From contig CAYYAU010000091.1 in assembly GCA_964469765.1 (NCBI GenBank), positions 1-5,409 on the forward strand: a stretch of 5,409 nt of DNA, given 5' to 3'. Shown in pieces: positions 1 to 5,198 of this stretch (its first letter is position 1; every line of letters begins with the position of its first letter). Origin of the DNA: CAYYAU01 sp964469765 [NCBI: uncultured Clostridia bacterium]. Lineage in GTDB: Bacteria; UBA6262; WVXT01; CAYYAU01. Below the pieces are notes generated by a model. That model did not search any database and was not told the DNA's origin. It saw only the letters and a program-made list of their open reading frames with translations. Position numbers and translations under genes: made by a program.

Positions 1-164
1 CTACTTATAATGCATTCTATTACTTTTTTCTCTTTTATTAGTTTTTTAAATTCACTATAGCTAATAGAGACTTTTTCTTGTCCTAACTTTAGTAGGCTTG
101 AAAAAAACAAAATTCCTAATATAACAACAAACCATAAGGAAAGACCCCTTAAAAACTTATTCAT
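1..164 (-). CDS. ftsH: ATP-dependent zinc metalloprotease FtsH, N-terminal fragment (3' end outside window)
   Basis: This is the first 54 codons of a gene that runs off the low-coordinate end. It opens with MNKFLRG, followed by one hydrophobic segment at about residues 9-25 that fits the first transmembrane helix of FtsH. Then comes ISYSEFKKLIKEKKV (residues 34-48), which matches the start of the FtsH extracytoplasmic domain (family pattern: ISYSEF, then a basic stretch, then V). The AAA+ ATPase and the HExxH zinc protease domain would lie outside the window, so the catalytic parts cannot be checked. FtsH is a hexameric inner-membrane protease that extracts and degrades membrane and regulatory proteins. 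The ATG start is supported by AGGAG seven bases upstream. The gene begins 10 bases after the dapB stop, so it is probably cotranscribed with dapA and dapB. A different protein sharing only this N-terminal domain is possible but less likely. Confidence 0.8.
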   Translation of the reverse strand, partial: MNKFLRGLSLWFVVILGILFFSSLLKLGQEKVSISYSEFKKLIKEKKVIECIIS

Positions 165-171
165 ATATCAT

Positions 172-176
172 CTCCT
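172..176 (-). promoter_or_regulatory. Ribosome binding site of ftsH, overlapping the dapB stop codon
   Basis: AGGAG lies seven bases upstream of the ftsH ATG and shares bases with the TAG stop codon of dapB (175-177). A ribosome terminating on dapB would therefore sit on the ftsH initiation site, which suggests translational coupling of the two genes. Confidence 0.75.
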
Positions 177-954
177 ACATTTCAATATTCAACACATCCT
201 TCATATTATAAAGACCCGGTTTTTTACCCACTACCCATTTGGTGGCTAATATTGCTCCTATTGCAAAAACATTTCTATTTTCTGCTATATGGGTTATTTC
301 TATCCGTTCTGCAGGAAGACCAAACAGGACCCTATGTTCACCAACAATAGTTCCTGCTCGCACTGCATGAATACCTATTTCCTGTTTTTTTCTTGGTCCT
401 ATTTTCCCTTTTCTTCCATAAATAGCCTCTTTATTTAAGTCTCTCTTTAATGCTTCAGCTATAATTTCAGCTATCCTTAATGCAGTCCCCGAAGGAGCAT
501 CCTTCTTTTTATTATGATGTGCCTCAACTATCTCTATATCTGAGTCAGGAATAAGTCTGGATAAGTATTGTACTAAACTAAATAGAACATTTACTCCAAC
601 ACTCATATTCGGAGATAAAACACAAGCAATCTCCTCTGAGCACTCTTTAATTACCCTCTTTTCTGAAGATGATAAACCAGTGGTTCCAATCACTATAGAT
701 TTTCTATATTCTTTTGCTACTTTGATATGGTTAACTGAAGATGTTGGTTCTGTAAAATCAACTATTACATCTGTTAAGGAAATAACCTTTTTTAAATCAT
801 CTTGGATAGTCAATCCACCCATTGTCCTTCCAATACTACTATGTCCTTTCTTCTCAATTAATCCAATAAGTTCTATTCCAGGGTCCTCCATAGCTAAAGA
901 CGCTATTGCAGACCCCATTTTTCCTTTAGCACCACATACAATTAGCTTAACCAC
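175..954 (-). CDS. dapB: 4-hydroxy-tetrahydrodipicolinate reductase (DapB)
   Basis: DapB reduces the product of DapA to tetrahydrodipicolinate with NADH or NADPH, the second committed step to diaminopimelate and lysine; it acts in the cytoplasm. The 259 residues have the normal family length. The N-terminal Rossmann fold has the loop GAKGKMG (8-14). E34 followed by K35 sits where E. coli has E38-R39, so use of both cofactors is plausible (inference). The substrate motif EAHHNKKKDAPSGTA (144-158) is intact, with the catalytic His in AHH and the Lys before DAPSG. The later blocks HAVRAGTIVGEHRVLF (196-211) and ERIEITHIAENRNVFAIGA (216-234) are also intact. The start is GTG, behind a run of seven G residues that appears to serve as the Shine-Dalgarno sequence; the next codons (VKLIVCGAKG) are typical of a DapB N-terminus. 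It follows dapA after 108 bases and precedes ftsH by 10. The TAG stop overlaps the ftsH ribosome binding site. Confidence 0.97.
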   Translation of the reverse strand: MVKLIVCGAKGKMGSAIASLAMEDPGIELIGLIEKKGHSSIGRTMGGLTIQDDLKKVISLTDVIVDFTEPTSSVNHIKVAKEYRKSIVIGTTGLSSSEKRVIKECSEEIACVLSPNMSVGVNVLFSLVQYLSRLIPDSDIEIVEAHHNKKKDAPSGTALRIAEIIAEALKRDLNKEAIYGRKGKIGPRKKQEIGIHAVRAGTIVGEHRVLFGLPAERIEITHIAENRNVFAIGAILATKWVVGKKPGLYNMKDVLNIEM

Positions 955-957
955 AGT

Positions 958-964
958 CCCCCCC
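958..964 (-). promoter_or_regulatory. Unusual all-G ribosome binding site of dapB
   Basis: Seven consecutive G residues lie three bases before the GTG start of dapB, and no other AGGAGG-like sequence lies in range. GGGGG can pair with the CCUCC of 16S rRNA using one G-U pair. A homopolymer at this position could change length by slippage and so alter spacing, though seven bases is short for a phase-variable tract. Confidence 0.55.
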
Positions 965-965
965 T

Positions 966-1021
966 ATAAACTCGGAAATCAGAAGTCAGAAAACATAGTT
1001 TGTAGTTCATAATTTGTAAGC
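966..1021 (-). repeat. Degenerate heptanucleotide repeat, about eight units, between dapA and dapB
   Basis: On the plus strand this reads as eight 7-base units in constant register: ATAAACT, CGGAAAT, CAGAAGT, CAGAAAA, CATAGTT, TGTAGTT, CATAATT, TGTAAGC. The fourth base is A in every unit, most units start with CA or TG, and most end in T. No unit is an exact copy of its neighbour, so it is a degenerate tandem array rather than a simple satellite. It fills about half of the dapA-dapB gap and ends just before the G-run of the dapB ribosome binding site. Short tandem heptamers of this general kind are known from intergenic DNA of cyanobacteria and other bacteria; their role is not settled. Confidence 0.6.
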
Positions 1022-1062
1022 CAGTAACTCCTATAAGATAATGACTCAATGCCATGGAGATA

Positions 1063-1938
1063 TTATTGTAACAAGCCATACTCTTTCATTACCTTTTTTA
1101 GTTTTTCTTTATTCTCTTCCTTCATACTACACAGAGGTAATCTTAATTCATTTTTAATCTTTCCCATTATACCCATTGCTGTTTTAATAGGGATTGGGTT
1201 TGTTTCAATAAACATAGCCTTCATAAGAGGATACATCTTCAAATGAAGAGCACAAGCCTTTTTAACCTCACCTTTATTATACAACTCTATCATCCTTGCT
1301 ATGTCTTGGGGAATAATATTTGCAACCACAGAAATAACCCCTTTACCTCCAATTGCTAAAAAAGGATAAGTCAATGCGTCATCTCCAGAAAGAAAATCAA
1401 AATCGCTTCCACATAACCTAATAATTTGGGTAGCCTGGTCCATACTACCACTTGCCTCTTTTACACCCACGATATTTTTAATTTTAGAAAGTTTTATCAC
1501 TGTTTCTGGAAGCATATTTACCCCTGTTCTTCCAGGTACATTGTAAAGGATAATAGGAATATCTGTATTCTCAGCAATCTTCTTAAAATGGAGATATAAC
1601 CCGTGCTGAGTAGGTTTGTTATAATAGGGCGTAATCACCAAAGCTCCATCCGCTCCAACCTTTTGGGCATACTGTGTAAGTTCTATCGCTTCTTTTGTAT
1701 TATTAGAACCTGTACCAGCAATTACCTTCACTCTTTTATTTACTTTGCTGACTGTAACCTCAATTACTCTTTTATGTTCCTCATGAGAAAGTGTTGCAGA
1801 CTCACCAGTTGTACCACAAGGAACAATCCCTGAAGTGCTATTCTCAATATGCCAATCTATAAGTTCTTCTAACTTTTTTTCATCTATCTGGCCATTTTTG
1901 AAAGGAGTCACAATTGCTACATTTGATCCAGAAAACAT
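1063..1938 (-). CDS. dapA: 4-hydroxy-tetrahydrodipicolinate synthase (DapA)
   Basis: DapA condenses pyruvate with aspartate semialdehyde, the committed step to diaminopimelate and lysine. It is a cytoplasmic (beta/alpha)8 barrel of the class I aldolase type. The 291 residues match the family length. Visible active-site elements, with E. coli equivalents in brackets, are GTTGE at 42-46 (T44), Y106 in TPYYN (Y107), Y132 in YNVPGRTG (Y133), R137 (R138) and the Schiff-base lysine K160 in GVKEASG (K161). The residues forming the lysine feedback site in E. coli DapA are also present: S47, A48, H52, H55, N79, E83 and Y105. Feedback inhibition by lysine is therefore predicted. The ATG has a full AAGGAGG five bases upstream, and a strong promoter lies about 87 bases upstream. 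It leads a dapA-dapB-ftsH unit and ends 108 bases before dapB. Confidence 0.97.
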   Translation of the reverse strand: MFSGSNVAIVTPFKNGQIDEKKLEELIDWHIENSTSGIVPCGTTGESATLSHEEHKRVIEVTVSKVNKRVKVIAGTGSNNTKEAIELTQYAQKVGADGALVITPYYNKPTQHGLYLHFKKIAENTDIPIILYNVPGRTGVNMLPETVIKLSKIKNIVGVKEASGSMDQATQIIRLCGSDFDFLSGDDALTYPFLAIGGKGVISVVANIIPQDIARMIELYNKGEVKKACALHLKMYPLMKAMFIETNPIPIKTAMGIMGKIKNELRLPLCSMKEENKEKLKKVMKEYGLLQ

Positions 1939-1943
1939 CTCAA

Positions 1944-1950
1944 CCTCCTT
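1944..1950 (-). promoter_or_regulatory. Strong ribosome binding site of dapA
   Basis: AAGGAGG lies five bases before the dapA ATG. It is the best match to the 16S rRNA tail in the window and fixes the start of dapA. Together with the strong promoter upstream it implies high expression of the first enzyme of the lysine branch. Confidence 0.85.
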
Positions 1951-2024
1951 TTTAGATTACGCTCTTTCTTTAATATTCTTGCATAACTCCGTAGGTATTC
2001 ATTCTCAATCATTTTCTTATCGAT

Positions 2025-2053
2025 ATTATAACACATTAAAAATCAAAAGTCAA
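2025..2053 (-). promoter_or_regulatory. Predicted sigma-70-type promoter of dapA-dapB-ftsH
   Basis: Reading on the minus strand, TTGACT (2053-2048) is followed by a 17-base spacer and TATAAT (2030-2025). That is five of six bases of the -35 consensus, all of the -10 consensus and the ideal spacing. Transcription would start near position 2018, giving a leader of about 80 bases before the dapA ATG. The site is intergenic, with its upstream edge 15 bases after the ligase TGA stop. In AT-rich DNA chance matches occur, but this quality in the one gap before an operon's first gene is convincing. The leader is too short for a lysine riboswitch. Confidence 0.8.
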
Positions 2054-2057
2054 AATG
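2037..2057 (-). repeat. Short second copy of the heptad repeat, overlapping the dapA promoter
   Basis: The plus strand shows three units in register, TAAAAAT, CAAAAGT, CAAAATG. They align with the units CGGAAAT, CAGAAGT, CAGAAAA found between dapA and dapB. Positions 2040-2054 match 976-990 at 13 of 15 bases, both differences being A for G. On the minus strand these units contain the -35 box TTGACT of the dapA promoter and part of its spacer. Because the region is A-rich, part of the similarity could be chance. Confidence 0.4.
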
Positions 2058-2067
2058 TTCCCATTTT

Positions 2068-3789
2068 TCACTGCACCATCTTTTCCAAAAGTAAAGTTGC
2101 CTTATAATGTCTTGGGTCAAGCTCCAAAACCTTCTTAAACTCCTTACTTGCCTGTTTCAACCTTCCTTCTGTATAATAAAGATATCCTAAATTAAAATGA
2201 GCATCAATATGCTTTGGGTCTATTTCAATAGCTTTTTTATAATGAAGGATTGCTTTTTCTTTTTTGTTCAAAAGAAAGTAGATATTTCCCAAGTTATTAT
2301 GAATACCTGCTTGGTCGGGTTTTAATTCTAAAGCCTTATTAAAATTCTCAATTGCCTTTGTAAAATTCTTTTCCTTTGCATATACCCAACCAAGCTTATA
2401 AAAAATTATATAGTTATCTGGATACTCCTTTGCGGTATTCTCTAAATCTATGATTGTCTTCTTAGGATTAACAATCCTCTTCTGGAAAAAGCCAATATCT
2501 TCCTTTAACAACCTTTGGGCTCTAAGAGGTGAAAGTATACTTTTTATTCCCACTATAGATAGAATAATAACTCCCATAGAAAAGATTAGCTTTATTATAT
2601 AAGGTAACTTTAATGGATAAACGAAAGCCTTCGTTTCGTGTGAACTAAATAACCCTAAAATAAAATAAAAATAAATAGCAGAAACTGTAAAACGCATATT
2701 TACTGAAAAAAAACTCTGAAGTAAAATACCACCTGCAGAGGCTAAAAGACCTGTTGTAATAAAATCTTTATTACTCTTTATCTTTTCTATCCCTTCTTTA
2801 AAGAATACCCAAATAATACTTAAAAATATAATTAATCCAATAATACCTGTCTCAGCAAACACCTCCAAAAACTCGTTATGGGCATAATTTACAATAAACT
2901 TAGTAGGAGGAAGCTTTTCTAACAACTCATTAGAGGCATATTGTGGAAATGAAGTATGAAAAGCACCTAACCCAACTCCTAATGGATTTTTCAAAGCCAT
3001 AACTAAAGTGTCTTTCCATATTAAAAGCCTTTCTGTTTTTTTTACCCATATGTTTCTTGTAAAATAAATAAAAATTAAAAATACTAATACTACTAAAATT
3101 ATAAATCTTTTTTCTTTTAATATTTTAATCCTTTCTTTTTGAAAGATTAAAAATAAAATTATTGAAAAAAGAAAACCAAGTATTCCTCCTCTACTATATG
3201 TAAACATAAGCGCTGCTATTGAAAGTAATGAATAGATCAAAAGAGTATTTTTCCTTTTTTCTTGAAGAAAAAATCCTAAAAATACAGGAAAACTTACAAC
3301 CAAATAAGAGGAAAAGAAATTAGGATTGCCAAATGTAGAAAAGATAGGTCTTTGTTTTGGAATATAGAAATCCCCAATAGCTAAACCAAAATACTGAATT
3401 AACCCATATATAATAACCAGAAACGAACTTGCAAACCAAATGTATAACAAACCCTTCAGATTTCTTTCATTTATAATGTTTACTGCAACAATAAAAATAC
3501 CCAACGAAAAAAGTGCCCTTTGCCATTGAGGAAAAGCTACAAACCTATTTCCTGAAATGAGATAATAAAATCCAGTCAAAATAAAATATAAAATAATTGG
3601 AAGATACAATCTGCATTTTTTTATTTTGATACTTTCACTAAATAAAAAAGAAAGTAAAAATGTAACCACCATCAGCAAAATGGTTATCTCCATACAGAAA
3701 AGCTTTAATCTCATAATCTTAACATCTATAAGAACTGGAGATAAAAAAAGAAATATAGATAAAAATACATAGTTAAGTTTAGTTAACAT
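2068..3789 (-). CDS. O-antigen ligase/polymerase family membrane protein with C-terminal TPR repeats
   Basis: This 573-residue protein has about a dozen predicted membrane segments over residues 8-420 and a soluble tail. Blocks typical of the Wzy_C/O-antigen ligase family are present: STFGNPNFFSSYL (151-163), TYSRGG (197-202), RLLIWKDTL (254-262), NPLGVGLGAFHTSFPQY (268-284) and NYAHNEFLEVFAETGIIGL (301-319). The conserved His of the last block is H304. The tail carries three TPR repeats at about 460-492, 494-526 and 527-560, each ending in a ...L(E)xxP(D/K/R) turn. The family transfers or polymerises undecaprenyl-linked glycans on the periplasmic face, acting as O-antigen ligase, polymerase or protein glycosyltransferase; sequence alone does not say which. 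The TPRs may bind a partner or acceptor (inference). The ATG has AAGGA eight bases upstream. It follows panC after 29 bases and is likely cotranscribed with it. Its neighbours are not glycan genes. Confidence 0.88.
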   Translation of the reverse strand: MLTKLNYVFLSIFLFLSPVLIDVKIMRLKLFCMEITILLMVVTFLLSFLFSESIKIKKCRLYLPIILYFILTGFYYLISGNRFVAFPQWQRALFSLGIFIVAVNIINERNLKGLLYIWFASSFLVIIYGLIQYFGLAIGDFYIPKQRPIFSTFGNPNFFSSYLVVSFPVFLGFFLQEKRKNTLLIYSLLSIAALMFTYSRGGILGFLFSIILFLIFQKERIKILKEKRFIILVVLVFLIFIYFTRNIWVKKTERLLIWKDTLVMALKNPLGVGLGAFHTSFPQYASNELLEKLPPTKFIVNYAHNEFLEVFAETGIIGLIIFLSIIWVFFKEGIEKIKSNKDFITTGLLASAGGILLQSFFSVNMRFTVSAIYFYFILGLFSSHETKAFVYPLKLPYIIKLIFSMGVIILSIVGIKSILSPLRAQRLLKEDIGFFQKRIVNPKKTIIDLENTAKEYPDNYIIFYKLGWVYAKEKNFTKAIENFNKALELKPDQAGIHNNLGNIYFLLNKKEKAILHYKKAIEIDPKHIDAHFNLGYLYYTEGRLKQASKEFKKVLELDPRHYKATLLLEKMVQ

Positions 3790-3797
3790 AGTTTATG

Positions 3798-3802
3798 TCC
3801 TT
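3798..3802 (-). promoter_or_regulatory. Ribosome binding site of the ligase gene
   Basis: AAGGA lies eight bases before the ATG at 3789, in the 29-base gap after panC. It supports this start over the internal methionines at residues 26 and 33. Confidence 0.7.
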
Positions 3803-3818
3803 ATTGAATTTTTTTGTT

Positions 3819-4658
3819 TTACACAATGATATTATCAATAAGTCTTGTTTTTCCAATATAAACGGCTAAAAGTATGGCTACTTTATTTTCAATTTGCCGG
3901 ACTTCTTCTAATGTTGTTGGCTTAACAATCTTAATGTAATCAATCCTCGTTTCTGGTTCAGATAAAATAACCCTTTTCATATATGAAGTTATCCTTTTAG
4001 AAGACCTCTCTCCTTGAAGAATAAGCTGTTTAGCCTCTTTAAGTGCTCTAAATAATGATAAAGCCTGTTTTCTTTGCTTTAAAGAGAGATATCTATTTCT
4101 TGAACTTAATGCTAAACCACTTTTTTCTCTTACTATAGGACACATCTTAAGTCTAATATCTAAATTTAAATCCTTTGTCATCTTCTCAATAATTTTAAAC
4201 TGCTGGAAATCCTTCTGCCCAAAGTATGCCACATCTGGCTTAACAATGTTAAAAAGCTTTAATACAACTGTTGTAACTCCTCTAAAATGAGTTGGCCTTG
4301 TAACACCGCATAATAGTTTAGAAAGTTTTTCTACATTAACATAGGTCAAATAGCCTTCTGGATACATCTCATTAGGAGACGGATAAAATATGATATCAAC
4401 ATTTTCTCTGTTAGATATTTTAATATCTTTCTTAAAGGGCCTTGGATATCTTTTATAATCCTCATTTGGTCCAAACTGTGTAGGGTTTACAAAAATACTT
4501 ATAATTACTACGTCATTTTCTTTTCTTGCTTTCCTAATTAAGGAAATATGTCCATTATGCAAAGCACCCATTGTTGGAACAAACCCTATAGTCTTTCTAT
4601 CTTTTTTAATCTCAACGATTTCCTTTTTGATTTTGTTAATTGAACGAATGATTCTCAT
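3819..4658 (-). CDS. panC: Pantothenate synthetase (pantoate--beta-alanine ligase, PanC)
   Basis: PanC joins pantoate and beta-alanine using ATP, via a pantoyl-adenylate, to make pantothenate, the precursor of coenzyme A. It is cytoplasmic. The 279 residues are the usual length. The nucleotidyltransferase signature is clear: VPTMGALHNGH (27-37) with H34 and H37, the HIGH-like motif. FVNPTQFGPNEDYKRYPR (56-73) includes Q61 for pantoate. CGVTRPTHFRGV (117-128) and GQKDFQQ (147-153) follow, with K149, D150 and Q153. The KMSKS-like SSRNRYLS (185-192) completes the ATP site. All residues I can align with characterised PanC enzymes are conserved. The start is ATG, but the 15 bases between the folK stop and this ATG hold no recognisable Shine-Dalgarno sequence, so initiation may depend on ribosomes ending folK. 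No panB or panD is present in the window. Confidence 0.97.
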   Translation of the reverse strand: MRIIRSINKIKKEIVEIKKDRKTIGFVPTMGALHNGHISLIRKARKENDVVIISIFVNPTQFGPNEDYKRYPRPFKKDIKISNRENVDIIFYPSPNEMYPEGYLTYVNVEKLSKLLCGVTRPTHFRGVTTVVLKLFNIVKPDVAYFGQKDFQQFKIIEKMTKDLNLDIRLKMCPIVREKSGLALSSRNRYLSLKQRKQALSLFRALKEAKQLILQGERSSKRITSYMKRVILSEPETRIDYIKIVKPTTLEEVRQIENKVAILLAVYIGKTRLIDNIIV

Positions 4659-4673
4659 TGTCGTATGATTATC

Positions 4674-5198
4674 TTAATGACTATAATTTATTTTATCCTT
4701 TAAAAACACCCTTTGATGGGAAGTCTTGATGCCTTTTAAAATATCCTTAAGTTTTTTATTTAATACCGGGTGAGTAAGATTCGGATTTATCTCTAATAAA
4801 GGAATAAGCACAAACCTTCTTTTATGCAACTCAGCATGAGGAACTATGAGGTTATCTTTCAAAATCCTTTTATTTGAATATAATAAAAGGTCAACATCTA
4901 TTGTTCTCTGAGAACATCCTTTTTTTCTTACCCTTCCTAAGGCTCTTTCAATTTTCTGAAAAAAATTAATTAATCTTAAAGGACTAATATATGTTTTTCC
5001 TTCCACTACACAGTTAAGAAACCAATGCCGGTCCTTCACTCCAACAGGTTCTGTCTTGTATAAAGAGGATATTTTTTTTATAACAACATACTTCTTTAAT
5101 AATACAAGAGCCTTTTTTATATTCTCTTTTTTTTTCCCTTGATTAGAACCTAATCCAATGTAGACTGTATTATATTTTGAATCTTTTGATTCTTTCAA
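4674..5198 (-). CDS. folK: 2-amino-4-hydroxy-6-hydroxymethyldihydropteridine pyrophosphokinase (HPPK, FolK)
   Basis: FolK transfers pyrophosphate from ATP to 6-hydroxymethyl-dihydropterin, the step before dihydropteroate synthase in folate synthesis; it is cytoplasmic. The 174 residues match the family. Visible blocks are VYIGLGSNQG (12-21), YKTEPVG (47-53), WFLNCVVEGKT (59-69), ERALGRVR (84-91), RTIDVDLLLY (98-107) with the two Mg-binding aspartates D101 and D103, and VPHAELHKRRFVLIPLLEI (119-137). The three residues before R98 are CSQ, where most homologues have WGP. The start is TTG at 5198. The frame has a stop a few codons upstream and no ATG, GTG or TTG between this codon and the essential YIGLGSN strand, so no better start exists. 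AAGGA is present but only about one base from the TTG. The gene overlaps the preceding aminotransferase gene by 29 bases and ends 15 bases before panC. Confidence 0.95.
   Translation of the reverse strand: MKESKDSKYNTVYIGLGSNQGKKKENIKKALVLLKKYVVIKKISSLYKTEPVGVKDRHWFLNCVVEGKTYISPLRLINFFQKIERALGRVRKKGCSQRTIDVDLLLYSNKRILKDNLIVPHAELHKRRFVLIPLLEINPNLTHPVLNKKLKDILKGIKTSHQRVFLKDKINYSH

Noticed and set aside
680-1012. Plus-strand open frame of 110 codons.
   Set aside because: It lies opposite dapB and its upstream gap, has no family resemblance, and its composition fits an antisense shadow of a strongly supported gene.
966-1021. CRISPR array or transposon end in the dapA-dapB gap.
   Set aside because: The units are 7 bases, contiguous and degenerate, with no spacers, no terminal inverted repeats and no target duplication.
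942-1055. A 37-codon minus-strand frame (ATG at 1055) spanning the dapA-dapB gap and overlapping the dapB start.
   Set aside because: It lacks a good ribosome binding site, runs through the heptad repeat, and reads like repeat-derived peptide (NYKL, LTSDF) rather than a protein.
1939-2024. Lysine riboswitch or T-box in the dapA leader.
   Set aside because: The leader of about 80 bases is roughly half the size needed for a lysine riboswitch and less than a T-box requires, and no T-box sequence or anti-terminator pair is visible.
2052-2067. Possible terminator after the ligase gene: AAAATG, loop GGAA, CATTTT, then a T-rich stretch.
   Set aside because: The stem has one G-C pair in six, is too weak for a terminator, and overlaps the -35 box of the dapA promoter.
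1603-2107. Two plus-strand open frames (1603-1833 and 1835-2107), plus another at 1049-1246.
   Set aside because: They lie opposite dapA, its promoter region and the ligase end, with no ribosome binding site or recognisable domain.
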